The notes: a model not told the origin generated them from the letters alone. Counted from the stretch's first letter, positions 44,561-55,396 are shown. The stretch is 64,000 nucleotides of DNA from Thermoplasma sp. (GCF_008709555.1 NZ_VYIJ01000003.1:46943-110942), one strand, 5' to 3'. A program made the numbers and translations.

Positions 44561-46309
44561 GTGGTTCAGTATAAGTGGATCGCACTCTCAAACACCAGCA
44601 TAGGCGTTATGATGGCTTCGGTGAACAGCACTATCATAATGATATCTTTACCCGCCATTTTCAAGGGTATAGGTATCAATCCCCTGGCTCCCCAGTCGTT
44701 CGCATATCTGCTCTGGATACTGATGGGATACAACATAGTCACCGCAACATTGCTGGTGACATTCGGGAGATTATCCGATATATATGGCAGGGTGCGACTC
44801 TTCAATTATGGGTTTGCTGTTTTCACAGCCGGTTCCATACTGCTCTTTCTGACACCCGGAAGGGGTAATACAGCAGCCATTGAGCTGATAGTTTTCAGGG
44901 TGATCCAGGGTATAGGCGCTGCGTTCCTTTTCTCCAACAGCACGGCTATCTTGACAGATTCGTTCCCATACAATGAGAGGGGGAAGGCTTTGGGCATAAA
45001 CCAGGTCATAGGCCTCTCAGGTTCATTTCTTGGTCTGATCCTCGGCGGAATTCTGGCTGTCATCAATTGGCGCTATGTATTTCTCGTTAGCGTTCCAATA
45101 GGTGCATTCGGAACTGCATGGAGTTTCATGAAGCTCAGAGAAACCGGAAACCTCAGGTACGACAGGATTGATATTGCTGGGAACTCATTATTCGCCGCGT
45201 CTCTCACATTGATACTGATAGCGATAACATATGGGCTGATGCCATACGGAGGTGCACCAACCGGCTGGTCTGATCCCTATGTTCTGATGGCTCTATTTGT
45301 CGGATTTGCCATGCTAGGTGCTTTCATATTCGTTGAACTCCTCGTATCAAGCCCGATGTTTAATCTTGCACTGTTCAGGATCAGGTCATTTGCGCTTGGA
45401 AATTTATCTGCACTGGCCAGTGCGATCGCACGCGGCGGTGTAATGTTCATGCTCATAATATTTCTGCAGGGCATTTGGCTTCCGATACATGGTTATTCAT
45501 ATTCATCTGTCCCGTTCTGGGCAGGCGTCTACATGATACCCATGACGGCGGGATTCCTGATTATGGGCCCGATAAGCGGTACGCTGTCTGACAGGTTCGG
45601 TGCCAGGGGCCTTGCGACGGCAGGAATGTCCATTGTCGCTGTGACATTTGTTCTCCTGGCTTCGCTTCCATTTAATTTCTACTATCCTGAATTTGCGGCC
45701 ATGATTTTCCTCATGGGTATAGGAAACGGAATGTTTGCTGCGCCGAACACGAGCTCCATTATGAATTCCGTTCCACCAGAAGTTCGCGGGGTTTCCAGCG
45801 GCATGAGATCAACGCTACAGAATGCAGGCATGACGGTGTCCATGGGTATATTCTTCACCATAGTCATAGTGTCCCTTTCAACAAGGATGCCGTCCACGCT
45901 GTCATCTGCGCTCAGCAGCGTGGGCGCTGGCGTCCTGATACCATATCTTACGAAGCTTCCACCGACCTCTGCCCTGTTTGCGGCATTCCTCGGATATGAT
46001 CCCGTGCATACCATGCTCAGTTATCTACCACCGACACTCATATCAAGCCTCAGCCACTCAACCATAGCCGCGATGGAGAGCCATACATGGTTCCCATACG
46101 CCCTGGCACCCGCTCTCATGGGATCCCTTTCGGTCTCGTTCTATATAGGTGCTATACTATCGGCCTTCGCAGCTCTGCTCTCGGCATTCCGTGGCAAGCG
46201 CTTCATCAATCCAGAGGCGATGAAGCATGCAGAATTTTCCGATGATATGGTCTTGAAATCCAAGGATTCCAGCACAAACGTTCCATTGAGCCCGGGAAAG
46301 AGGGCATAG
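44561..46309 (+). CDS. MFS transporter, DHA2 family
   Basis: 14-TM-like 582 aa protein; [40 protein letters not shown]. Confidence 0.9.
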   Translation: MVQYKWIALSNTSIGVMMASVNSTIIMISLPAIFKGIGINPLAPQSFAYLLWILMGYNIVTATLLVTFGRLSDIYGRVRLFNYGFAVFTAGSILLFLTPGRGNTAAIELIVFRVIQGIGAAFLFSNSTAILTDSFPYNERGKALGINQVIGLSGSFLGLILGGILAVINWRYVFLVSVPIGAFGTAWSFMKLRETGNLRYDRIDIAGNSLFAASLTLILIAITYGLMPYGGAPTGWSDPYVLMALFVGFAMLGAFIFVELLVSSPMFNLALFRIRSFALGNLSALASAIARGGVMFMLIIFLQGIWLPIHGYSYSSVPFWAGVYMIPMTAGFLIMGPISGTLSDRFGARGLATAGMSIVAVTFVLLASLPFNFYYPEFAAMIFLMGIGNGMFAAPNTSSIMNSVPPEVRGVSSGMRSTLQNAGMTVSMGIFFTIVIVSLSTRMPSTLSSALSSVGAGVLIPYLTKLPPTSALFAAFLGYDPVHTMLSYLPPTLISSLSHSTIAAMESHTWFPYALAPALMGSLSVSFYIGAILSAFAALLSAFRGKRFINPEAMKHAEFSDDMVLKSKDSSTNVPLSPGKRA

Positions 46310-46386
46310 CTCCTTATCGCTCGCGTAAAATTTTTCGGCCTGACCTGACGTTTGCTGCGATAATGTGATATCCAATAAAGCATTGC

Positions 46387-47592
46387 ATGGATATGGAATT
46401 CAAGAGCCTTACACCCTATGACGAGGCTATCAGACTCGCATCAGGATTGAAGGTCAACATGCGCAAATCCTTAATTCCAGTTGAAAAATCTGTTGGGCAT
46501 TATTGCGCGGAAGACATTAGAAGCCCCATAAGTTTCCCTGAGGCAGACAGAAGCGCAGTCGATGGTATGGCGATCAGATACGAGGACAGCCTTAGCGCTT
46601 CAAGATCGAATCCAGTACAGATCAGGCTCGTTGGAGAAGTAAGAATAGGGGATTCACCGGATTTCAGGATCAACAGAGGAGAGTGTGCCCTTGTATATAC
46701 CGGATCTCCAATCCCAGAGGGTGCAAATGCGGTTATAATGAAGGAGGATGCCGCCATGGAAGGATCCATGGTGATGATTTACAGGCAGGTGAAAAAATTC
46801 CAGAATATCTCAAGAATGGGTGAGGATCTTAAGAAGGGAGACGCGATCATAAGAAAGGGCTCCAGGATCATGCCATGGCACCTGCCCGCGTTCATAGAAA
46901 CAGGGTTAGATAAGATCCCAGTTATCGATGCTGAGGTTGGAATACTTTCAACTGGAACAGAGATAGTCAGCGGTGTTGTTAAGAATTCAAGTGCTCCTAT
47001 GCTGGAATACATGATCTCATTGATGGGTCTGAGACACGTCTTCTATGGAAATGTCGAGGATGAGAGATCGGCCATAAGAAACAGGATCGAAGGAATGAAA
47101 TCCGATATAGTGATAGTGACCGGCGGTTCTGGTCCGAGCTCCCAGGATCTCGTTCACGATATAATTGAGAGTGATGGCAGAATACTGTTCCATGGCGTAC
47201 GGATGAAACCTGGAAGAACCACAGGCCTTGGGTTGATCGGGGATCGCCCAGTATTTATGATATCAGGGCTTCCCGTTGCAGCACTGATAGCATTCGAAAA
47301 CATAATTGACTCGTCGATACGGTCATGGTTCGGTATGAACAGACCAAAGAGAAGCATAAAGCGTGGTTTCCTGACTAGATCGATATTCAATAACGAAAAC
47401 ATGAAGATGTTCGTCAGGGTGAGAATGTTCGAGGAGAATGGTAAAACCATGATAGAACCAATGCGGACAACCGGATCTGGTGTTATAAATTCAGTAATTT
47501 CTGCGGATGGATATCTCATCATAGATGAGAACAGTGAGGGATATCCTGAGGGCGCAGAGGTAGAGGTTGTTGAGATAGGTGATTGGCTTTGA
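46387..47592 (+). CDS. moeA: Molybdopterin molybdenumtransferase MoeA
   Basis: PEADRSAVDGMAIRYED; GILSTGTEIV; GGSGPSSQDLVHDII; MKPGRTTGLGLI. Confidence 0.93.
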   Translation: MDMEFKSLTPYDEAIRLASGLKVNMRKSLIPVEKSVGHYCAEDIRSPISFPEADRSAVDGMAIRYEDSLSASRSNPVQIRLVGEVRIGDSPDFRINRGECALVYTGSPIPEGANAVIMKEDAAMEGSMVMIYRQVKKFQNISRMGEDLKKGDAIIRKGSRIMPWHLPAFIETGLDKIPVIDAEVGILSTGTEIVSGVVKNSSAPMLEYMISLMGLRHVFYGNVEDERSAIRNRIEGMKSDIVIVTGGSGPSSQDLVHDIIESDGRILFHGVRMKPGRTTGLGLIGDRPVFMISGLPVAALIAFENIIDSSIRSWFGMNRPKRSIKRGFLTRSIFNNENMKMFVRVRMFEENGKTMIEPMRTTGSGVINSVISADGYLIIDENSEGYPEGAEVEVVEIGDWL

Positions 47593-49469
47593 AGGTATTC
47601 CACAGGCTTGTTTCGGCTGAAGACGCCAGATCGATGATATCTGGCGAGATAAGGAAGATAATGCGTGTGACTGAGGTTGGTCTGGAGGACGCGGTCGGGC
47701 TCACTGCAGCTGAAGATGTGTTCTCTCAGTATGATGTGCCGCCTTTCGACAGATCCGAGGTGGACGGTTTTGCCGTTGACCATACGGACGTCGAAGGCGC
47801 CCAGGAAGATGATCCCGTGACGATCAGGATAGTCGGAAGTATATCTCCTGGCGAAATCAGAGATGTAAGGGTGGAAAAGGGAAAAGCTGTCTACATAGCC
47901 ACGGGTTCTGTCATGCCAAAGGGATCAGACGCCGTGGTGATGGTGGAAGATACAAGGCAGAGAGGGGATTACGTTGATATCTACAGATCCGTCTATCCTG
48001 GAGAGAACGTGGCTTTTGCTGGCACGGATATTTCAATGGGCGATATATTGGCTAAGGCCGGGACAGCGCTGACCCCAGAGAAGATAGGTACACTGGCTGC
48101 ATCAGGAGTGGCAAAAGTCCGTGTCTTCGACAGGATACGCATAGGCATATTCTCAACCGGTAATGAGATAGTTAAGCCTGGCGCGGATCTGAAGCTTGGG
48201 CAGATTTTTGATGTGAACGGTTACTATTTTCAGACAAAGCTCAACTCCCTCGGCGGAATATCTGCCAGATTCCTCGGTTCTGTGCCTGACCGCGAGGAAG
48301 ATATGATCCGCTTGATAAAAGATAACCTCGGATCATTCGATATTCTTATGGCCTCAGGGTCCACGTCCGCAGGCTTCTTTGATATGCTCTACAGAGTCAT
48401 AGAGGAAGCTGGTGGAAGCATACTGTTCCATGGGATAAACATGCGGCCAGGAAAACCCACATTCTTTGGGAAGATAGGAGATAAACTTTTCATAGGAATG
48501 CCCGGATTCCCGCTTTCTTCAGCTGTCATACTGAACTATATAGTTATACCCTCGATCCGAAGGGCGATATCTGGAGAGTCGGAGAGGGCCAGAATGGTGA
48601 AGGTTCCCGTCAAGATAACACCTGAACACATGCAGGAAACGGTTTATCCCGTCATAATAACGAGAAATGGATATGCGTTTCCCATAATGGGTAATTCAGG
48701 CTCCATAAGCAGGATCAGATTCGCAGACGGACTCATATCCATACCAGGTGATCTAAAGTACGTGGATGCGGGTGAGGTCGTCAGATATTATCCATTGAAC
48801 GAAAGGGAAGCCTCAGTAATATGCATTGGCAGCAGTGATCCACTCATGGACATAGTCGTGCTCGAAACAGATACAAACGCAAAGATAGTGAACATGGGAT
48901 CGTGGGGTGGAGTCAACGCTATGAAGATAGGTATAGCGGACGTGTCCGGAATTCACATACTGAGAAACGGCGTTTACAACTTGTCTGTTATGGACGACAA
49001 TCTTAAAGATCGTTCTCTTCTCATCAGAGGGTTCAGCAGGAACAGGGGCTTCCTGTCAAGAACTGGTATCGCATCATTCGATGAGATATTAAACAACGAC
49101 CTTACTTTTGTCAACAGGAACAAGGGATCCGGTACAAGGGATCTTATCGAGGAGATGATAGGCAACAACGAGAGGATAAGAACATCGATGCGTGGTTATC
49201 TCTGGGAGTCGCCTTCTGAGGCGGGTGTGGCGCAGGCGGTAGCGCAGGGGCGTGCAGACGCCGGCATAGGACTTGAGTTCTATGCGGTGAAGCTTGGACT
49301 GCAGTATAGGCACATAAAGAAGGAGAACTACGATATCCTGATCTCAAGAGATTTCTACGGATCCAGCGCAGGGAAATCGTTCATAGAATCACTTAAGTCG
49401 CTGAGGGGTAGAGAATCTCAGTATCCAGGGTACGAGATACCAGAGAATATAGGTGAAGTGATATCATGA
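47583..49469 (+). CDS. moeA: MoeA fused to a C-terminal periplasmic-binding-protein-like domain
   Basis: MoeA motifs (PPFDRSEVDGFAVDHTD, GIFSTGNEIV, ASGSTSAGFFDMLY, MRPGKPTFFGKI) plus C-terminal FVNRNKGSGTRDLIEEMIG...SEAGVAQAVAQGRADAGIGLE. Confidence 0.93.
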   Translation: MALKVFHRLVSAEDARSMISGEIRKIMRVTEVGLEDAVGLTAAEDVFSQYDVPPFDRSEVDGFAVDHTDVEGAQEDDPVTIRIVGSISPGEIRDVRVEKGKAVYIATGSVMPKGSDAVVMVEDTRQRGDYVDIYRSVYPGENVAFAGTDISMGDILAKAGTALTPEKIGTLAASGVAKVRVFDRIRIGIFSTGNEIVKPGADLKLGQIFDVNGYYFQTKLNSLGGISARFLGSVPDREEDMIRLIKDNLGSFDILMASGSTSAGFFDMLYRVIEEAGGSILFHGINMRPGKPTFFGKIGDKLFIGMPGFPLSSAVILNYIVIPSIRRAISGESERARMVKVPVKITPEHMQETVYPVIITRNGYAFPIMGNSGSISRIRFADGLISIPGDLKYVDAGEVVRYYPLNEREASVICIGSSDPLMDIVVLETDTNAKIVNMGSWGGVNAMKIGIADVSGIHILRNGVYNLSVMDDNLKDRSLLIRGFSRNRGFLSRTGIASFDEILNNDLTFVNRNKGSGTRDLIEEMIGNNERIRTSMRGYLWESPSEAGVAQAVAQGRADAGIGLEFYAVKLGLQYRHIKKENYDILISRDFYGSSAGKSFIESLKSLRGRESQYPGYEIPENIGEVIS

Positions 49470-49500
49470 ACCGATCGGTATACAGACAGCGATTCATACG

Positions 49501-50268
49501 TCATCGCAGATCGAAACTGCCGGATATTGAATAACCATCAAAAACGCTCGTGGGTCTGATCCCGAAGACTCTTAGAGATTTCGAAGTGTCCATGGAGTAA
49601 TTACCCAGGTCCTCTCCACTATCATAAAGTTTGCATCCCAAGGCCGCCACATCGCAGATGCGCTTTGCAAAATCATAGGCTGTACCAAAATCTGATGCTG
49701 TATTGAATACGCCCGATATGCCCTCCTCTATGGATCTCATTATGAATGAGGAAATGTCGGTATTTCTTATGAAATTCCTGACGGTCTTCCTGGGCAGAGA
49801 TATGCGCATGTTTGATCTCGCCAGGTTCAGTATATTTGTGTACAGATTCACAGAGCATAGGCCGACTATATAGCCTGCCCTGAATATAGTATCGTTGTTA
49901 ATGTCCATTAGGCGCTCAGCAGCAAGGAAAAGTTTCCCCTCCTGCGTGACCGGTTCCGTGTAATAGTCTTCAGATTTGATGGAATTCGAGGGTCTGTAGA
50001 CAAGATCTGATGATACGAATATGTATCTGTCCGAATTTATCAACTTTCTGGCCAATTCGATAGCAGCTATGGCAGTCTCAGGTCTGGGATTTGTTATAAC
50101 CACTGCGCTGTAGCGGAATCTGCCGTGTGCCTCCATGGATCTGGAAAGTACAGCCGGGTCATTTCCGAACAGGGCATCCACCTGATTATCCTTCTCAAGG
50201 GCATATTTGACCAGATTGAATCCTGAGACTGAATTGCCATCCGTTATGAGTATCCTTGCCGTATTCAG
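49501..50268 (-). CDS. NAD(P)-dependent SDR/RmlD-like reductase, apparently with non-canonical start
   Basis: Reading frame open to ...NTARILITDGNSVSGFNLVKYALEKDNQVDALFG; RYIFVSSDLVYRPSNS, FRAGYIVG; no ATG/GTG/TTG before the Rossmann strand, CTG at 50268 after ggag. Confidence 0.65.
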   Translation of the reverse strand: MNTARILITDGNSVSGFNLVKYALEKDNQVDALFGNDPAVLSRSMEAHGRFRYSAVVITNPRPETAIAAIELARKLINSDRYIFVSSDLVYRPSNSIKSEDYYTEPVTQEGKLFLAAERLMDINNDTIFRAGYIVGLCSVNLYTNILNLARSNMRISLPRKTVRNFIRNTDISSFIMRSIEEGISGVFNTASDFGTAYDFAKRICDVAALGCKLYDSGEDLGNYSMDTSKSLRVFGIRPTSVFDGYSISGSFDLR

Positions 50269-50305
50269 GCTATCGCGATCTCCTATGTTAGTTTTACCCG
50301 TGCGC

Positions 50306-50992
50306 TCACGTATCTGGAGTTCCCATGGAGAGATACTCCGACATCTCCTTGTACGTCTTGATGAGCGTCACCTCGGTTATGCCAGTCTTCTTGACTATGT
50401 ATCTCTGAACAAGGTGTTTTGAAAGCCTTTCTGAGGCAAGGTATATTGCGGAAACTGCAATGGTGGATGGAGCTTTTCTCATTATCTTAATCTCACGTGA
50501 TAACTGCTGCACAAGCGCTATTGCCTCGCTTCTCACATCGTCGTCAACGTTTAGCAGTTCAGAGTATCTCTCAACGAAATCCATGGGCCTGGCTGATATG
50601 GACGGCGTCTTCATGTTCTTCACTATGGCATTCTCCGTTCTCCAGACGCGCGATGGATCGATGTGCATATTTTTTGCAATGTATTTCAGGGTCATGGGAT
50701 TTGCATGCATCCTTGATGCTATCAGAACGCATGCGGCTAGAACGGCGATGCAGCCTCTCCCGCGCGAAACCCCTTTAGAAGAGCTCTCAAGGTAGAGCTT
50801 TAGAGCATCGATCATCACACTGTCAGGCAGATCCGCCATGAGGCCCGATCTCTTAAGATATGGAGCTATCCTGTTCAGGTTCTCGTCCTTTGAAACATTC
50901 TCTGGAATTCTAAATCCTCTGTATCTTTTCAATCTCCCAAGAAAACCGGATACAAGTTCATCCTTCTCCAATTCTGTCTCTGGTCTTTCCAC
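50306..50992 (-). CDS. TFB-like protein lacking the N-terminal Zn ribbon
   Basis: Two cyclin-like repeats (GVSRGRGCIAVLAACVLIASR; RKAPSTIAVSAIYLASERL); no Cys-rich ribbon; TATA-like TTTATATATC just upstream; TTG start at 51010 also possible. Confidence 0.8.
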   Translation of the reverse strand: MERPETELEKDELVSGFLGRLKRYRGFRIPENVSKDENLNRIAPYLKRSGLMADLPDSVMIDALKLYLESSSKGVSRGRGCIAVLAACVLIASRMHANPMTLKYIAKNMHIDPSRVWRTENAIVKNMKTPSISARPMDFVERYSELLNVDDDVRSEAIALVQQLSREIKIMRKAPSTIAVSAIYLASERLSKHLVQRYIVKKTGITEVTLIKTYKEMSEYLSMGTPDT

Positions 50993-51105
50993 ATATGCAT
51001 ATTGAAACAAAGATATATAAACATAGTGTAATTATTTGACATATAAGATCTCTGTCCGAAGATCTGCGTATCTGAACTATGCTTATATCCAGCGGTATTC
51101 ATTGA

Positions 51106-51348
51106 TCAGCCGCCGGATACATGCGGCATTATGGCGACAACATCACCGTCCGAGAGAACCTCACCCGGTTCCGCATATCTGAAGTTTCTTGCTACGAAAA
51201 GCGCATTCCCGTTAAATACTTCTGGATAGCGTTGTTTCAACATATCTATGAGATCGGAAATATGCTTCCCATCATCTATCTGGATCCTCTCGCTCTCCTT
51301 TCCAACTCTCTCACGGTAATATGCGAAGTATTTCACGGTAACGTTCAC
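51106..51348 (-). CDS. moaD: MoaD / ubiquitin-like sulfur carrier
   Basis: MNVTVKYFAYYRERVG...LSDGDVVAIMPHVSGG with C-terminal GG. Confidence 0.93.
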   Translation of the reverse strand: MNVTVKYFAYYRERVGKESERIQIDDGKHISDLIDMLKQRYPEVFNGNALFVARNFRYAEPGEVLSDGDVVAIMPHVSGG

Positions 51349-52508
51349 ATCTGACCACCTCCGTTCTTCTTGGTCAGATCATAGAGGATCTCCTGCGCCT
51401 TTTTCACACCATCGCCTATGCGTACCTTTTCACCGCACTTAGCCGCAGCCCTCTCTATCACAGATAGAGCTGCGAGGGCGTCGAAATCATTCACATAGCC
51501 CATATGTCCTATCCTGAAGTATCTCCCGGCGATCTTGGGATGCACCCCCGTGGCGAACTCAATGCCGAGATCCATCGCCCCCCTCACTATCTCATCCGCG
51601 TGATCCGACAGCACAGCTGTGACCGTGTTGCTCCAGAGATCTCTTTCTGCCAGGACCTTCAGACCTGCCGCCTCTATACCTTCATTGAGGGCGAGGCTCA
51701 ACCTTCGATGCTCCTCGATCCTTTCATCTAGTCCAGCCGCCCGTATATCCGAGAACACCCTGCTCAGGGATAGAACAACGCCAACAGGCTCCGTTGATAG
51801 GTATCCATTCTTTGCCTCTAGGTAGCGTTCCATCGGCGTTATCCAGTTCTTCAGATTGAAGAAATAGCTGAAATCGTTTATATGGTCAAGTGCAGATCTT
51901 GAAACAACGATCAATGCAGCTCCAGGCGGTGCACCAAGTGCCTTCTGGCTCGCGCTGATGATTGCGGTTATGCCAAGCCTGGCTATATCCTCCTTCTCCG
52001 CTCCTAAACTGGCAACCCCATCAACTATGATGCGATCCACGTGTTCTCTGGCAATTTTAGATACCTTTTCAATATCTATCCGTACCCCAGTGCTGGTCTC
52101 AACATGGGTCATTATGAGGTTCTGGTATCTACCCGTATCAAGTTTTTTCCTGACATCATCCAGAGAAACCGATCTTCCGGGTTCAGCAGAAAGTACGTCA
52201 AGATCAAGGCCATGCGAGGACAGTATTGGTATCCATCTGTCCCCGAAGACACCGTTGGTCAGGAGCAGTGTTCTGGATCCCTTCGGGATTATGGATGTTA
52301 CGGTTTCCATGGCAACAGTTCCGCTTCCGGGCAGTATAAATGGCAGGTAAGTATCATCCGCGCCTGCAACGTACAGCAGTCCTTCGAGAGAATTCTTCAT
52401 TGCCTCAAGAAAGTCAGGAGATGCAAAACCGGTATTTTCTGAGACACCGGCCATCTGCACTCTGTAGCTGGTGAACGATGGGCCAACATGCATGAGCTTT
52501 CTCTGCAT
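51345..52508 (-). CDS. Class V aminotransferase (alanine/serine-glyoxylate/pyruvate type)
   Basis: PGSGTVAMETVTS; DGVASLGAEK...ISASQKALGAPPGAAL (PLP Lys). Confidence 0.9.
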   Translation of the reverse strand: MQRKLMHVGPSFTSYRVQMAGVSENTGFASPDFLEAMKNSLEGLLYVAGADDTYLPFILPGSGTVAMETVTSIIPKGSRTLLLTNGVFGDRWIPILSSHGLDLDVLSAEPGRSVSLDDVRKKLDTGRYQNLIMTHVETSTGVRIDIEKVSKIAREHVDRIIVDGVASLGAEKEDIARLGITAIISASQKALGAPPGAALIVVSRSALDHINDFSYFFNLKNWITPMERYLEAKNGYLSTEPVGVVLSLSRVFSDIRAAGLDERIEEHRRLSLALNEGIEAAGLKVLAERDLWSNTVTAVLSDHADEIVRGAMDLGIEFATGVHPKIAGRYFRIGHMGYVNDFDALAALSVIERAAAKCGEKVRIGDGVKKAQEILYDLTKKNGGGQM

Positions 52509-52659
52509 AGTTTAAGATATATGCATGAATATTAACCTTATCGATGCAGTCCAGATCGGTCTTAAACGGACAGGGCCTTCGCAGGGACAGAATGCTTATC
52601 AGATCAGGCTGACTCGTGGACACCATCGTGTATATGCAATATCGATTCTGGATCGCTGA

Positions 52660-53883
52660 TCATTGAGATCTCATAACCTCTGGAAGTATACCATTCCATC
52701 TTATTCTGTATCCGATCCTTTCAAGGTAGGATAGCGGTATCCTGCGTCTGTCCAGCAGATCAAGAATGGCCTCCGTATCTGGATAAAGACTGTCTATCTC
52801 CTCCTTCAGAGGATCCACGCTTACTGGATACTCCTGTGAGGCACGGGCCATCACGGCATCCCAGTCAACCCTGGTCCTGAAGCAAAGTATGCCCTGGAAT
52901 TTTTTGCATTCGCCTACGACAACCGTTATCCACCTTATCCCAGCAGATCTTATCAGTTCGTCACGCTTTCTTATGGCCTCCGGACTCATATGGTATACGA
53001 CGTCAACGTATACCTGCTGTCCGTTAATTTCGATCACGCGTGTCGGGAAAAACACCCTTGTTCCTATCACTACGGGATCGGGAAACGTTTCCTGATCATC
53101 GATGGCCGTGGTGGGAAGGTAGTAGGATATGGAGCTGTCCAGATCCACACTGTACAGTTTGCCCTTCAGATCTACCTCTGCGTGCAGTGTCCACCCAGAG
53201 AACGCGGCAAGTTTTTCCACGGATCTTGCGATCGCGGATCCATACCTTTCCATGTTGTTGAATACGGAATTTGGCCCGTCTATGCGGACGCTCCTGAGAG
53301 GATTGCCCTGTGCCTCAAATATCAGACCCTGACGCTTGATCAACGAGATGAAACGGTACCAGTTGCCGATACCGGAAATCTCCAGGAATCTGGATCTGGA
53401 CATGAGCGTAGTCAGTTCCTCAAGGTTGTACCTCCTGTTTAGATCCTCAGGGCTTACTGCAGGGCACTGTTCTAGCACATTCTCTGAGTCCATATCTCCA
53501 TAAAGGGCCTCCTCGATGTCCTGGGAGGATACGGAGAAATGTTCAGCAGCCCTGGCGATCTTTTCCTGCCTCTCCTCAGGTGATACGGCAGGACCCATCT
53601 GAAAGAGAAAATTCCTGACCTCTCTGCTGTTGACCTTCGATCTGTTTCTAAATTTAGATAAACGCTCCATTATGAGTGCAAGGCCCCTGACGATCTTCGG
53701 ATTTCTTATGCCATACTCGATGTTGACTATCTCCTTTGCAATTTCCCTGCGCGTCCTGCCCGTTGACGATCTGAAAACCTCTATGATCCTCTCAGCTATC
53801 TCAGTGCGGTCTGGCGCAATCATGAGCGGTCTCAGCGTGCCGTCCTGTGCCTTACGAACCACCATCAGTTCTGCCGGGAACAC
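52660..53883 (-). CDS. bax1: Bax1-type nuclease (DUF790)
   Basis: 407 aa; adjacent to and overlapping XPB; IRWITVVVGECKKFQGILCFRTRVDWDAV region. Confidence 0.82.
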   Translation of the reverse strand: MFPAELMVVRKAQDGTLRPLMIAPDRTEIAERIIEVFRSSTGRTRREIAKEIVNIEYGIRNPKIVRGLALIMERLSKFRNRSKVNSREVRNFLFQMGPAVSPEERQEKIARAAEHFSVSSQDIEEALYGDMDSENVLEQCPAVSPEDLNRRYNLEELTTLMSRSRFLEISGIGNWYRFISLIKRQGLIFEAQGNPLRSVRIDGPNSVFNNMERYGSAIARSVEKLAAFSGWTLHAEVDLKGKLYSVDLDSSISYYLPTTAIDDQETFPDPVVIGTRVFFPTRVIEINGQQVYVDVVYHMSPEAIRKRDELIRSAGIRWITVVVGECKKFQGILCFRTRVDWDAVMARASQEYPVSVDPLKEEIDSLYPDTEAILDLLDRRRIPLSYLERIGYRIRWNGILPEVMRSQ

Positions 53884-55261
53884 CCTTTCGCCTCCTTCTT
53901 GAAACTCCGTATTCAGAGGTTTCCGCCGTGACGAGTTCGTACAGGATCGCCTTCTTCCCAGCGGATGGCCTTAATATCCTTCCCAGGCGCTGCCTGAACT
54001 GTCTCATGCTTCCTGATCCGCTCACAACTATGGCCACGGATGCATCAGGAAAATCTACACCCTCATCTAGGACCCTGGATGTCGCTATGGCGTTTATCTT
54101 CCCCTCCCTGAACATTGCAGGTATCTGCTCGCGTTCATCCTTATCGGTCAGGTAGGTTATTGCAGGGATCAGGAATTCCCTGGAGATTGCATACGCCGTC
54201 TCCGTATCCTCTGCGAATACCAGTATCTTCTCTCCACGGTGCTTTGAAATCAGTGTACGTAGCATCTCCATTTTACCACGCGAGTTGAAGGCGATCTCCC
54301 TAGACTTTCTCCATGCTATCAGAGCCTCCCTGCCCTCTGGCGTCCAGGAGCTCCTTATGAATTTTTCGAAATCCCATGGCCCCCGCATGGTCATCCTGTG
54401 CCTCCTGAGATAGGAAACAAACGTCTCGTGATACCGCTGGTATTCAGAATATTCCTCATCTGTTAGCTCTATCGGGATCCTAGCGATGGTGTAGTCAGCA
54501 AGATACTCATCGATCTCCTCGTAACCGAGTTCAAAGATCTTGCCTCCCATTATCTGCTCGAGGACCTTCTGAAGTCCATCCGTCCTCTCATATGTTGCTG
54601 TTAGACCCATCCTGAAAGGTGCCGTATACATAAGCGGTATCATCCTCAGCTTCTCAGAAGCAAGGTGGTGTACTTCGTCGGCTATTATCAACGAGAACCT
54701 GTTTCCGTACTTCTCCGCCATGAGATAGGCTGAGTCATATGTTGATACCGTGATATCTCTCTCATCATGCTCTCCACCGCCTATCTGCCCGGCATCCACA
54801 TCGAATGTTTCCTTAATTCTCTTTTTCCATTGGGAGAGCAGGTCTATGGTTGGTACAAGTATCAGTGCCTTCTCAGATACGGCCTGGATAGCCGCCATTC
54901 CTATATGCGTTTTCCCTGCGGCTGTCGGGAGGACCACGGTCCCTCTCATTCCGTTCTTCTTCCATTCCTCAAGTGCCTGTGACTGGTATGGCCTGAGCGA
55001 TATGTTGCCGTTGAGAACCAGCTTTTTGCGATCCATGACCCTGTCGACAATATCTATACCTGAATCCCTGAAGAATGAAAGTATCCTGGGATAGTTAACG
55101 CCAAGGGATCTGTAGCAGGAGACCCTCTGATCGAAGACGGCGAGATCCTCGGGAATGCTGCCGTCGTATCCCCTGACAACTATGGACCCTCCGGAATATA
55201 TGATCTCAGGCACAAAAAGACCATTCCCATGCCTATAATAAATATTTCTGGTAATTTCCAT
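53852..55261 (-). CDS. xpb: XPB/Rad25-type DNA helicase
   Basis: LRPYQSQALEEWKKNGMRGTVVLPTAAGKTHIGMAAI; IIADEVHHLAS; RVLDEGVDFPDASVAIVVSGSGSMRQFRQRLGRILRP; start set at MEITRNIYYR. Confidence 0.93.
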   Translation of the reverse strand: MEITRNIYYRHGNGLFVPEIIYSGGSIVVRGYDGSIPEDLAVFDQRVSCYRSLGVNYPRILSFFRDSGIDIVDRVMDRKKLVLNGNISLRPYQSQALEEWKKNGMRGTVVLPTAAGKTHIGMAAIQAVSEKALILVPTIDLLSQWKKRIKETFDVDAGQIGGGEHDERDITVSTYDSAYLMAEKYGNRFSLIIADEVHHLASEKLRMIPLMYTAPFRMGLTATYERTDGLQKVLEQIMGGKIFELGYEEIDEYLADYTIARIPIELTDEEYSEYQRYHETFVSYLRRHRMTMRGPWDFEKFIRSSWTPEGREALIAWRKSREIAFNSRGKMEMLRTLISKHRGEKILVFAEDTETAYAISREFLIPAITYLTDKDEREQIPAMFREGKINAIATSRVLDEGVDFPDASVAIVVSGSGSMRQFRQRLGRILRPSAGKKAILYELVTAETSEYGVSRRRRKGVPGRTDGGS

Positions 55262-55396
55262 TATCCCAGAACGCACGGAATAGATCCTGCGATACCTATC
55301 GCTTACTGAGAGTTTACGATAGAAACACAACGATTTTCAATCGCCATGGCATAGGGATGGAAGGATGCGGTAGCGTCCTGGTGGTGTCCACAGAGA

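Noticed and set aside
47154-47783. 209-aa minus-strand ORF
   Set aside because: Antisense to the two moeA genes, which have full motif support.
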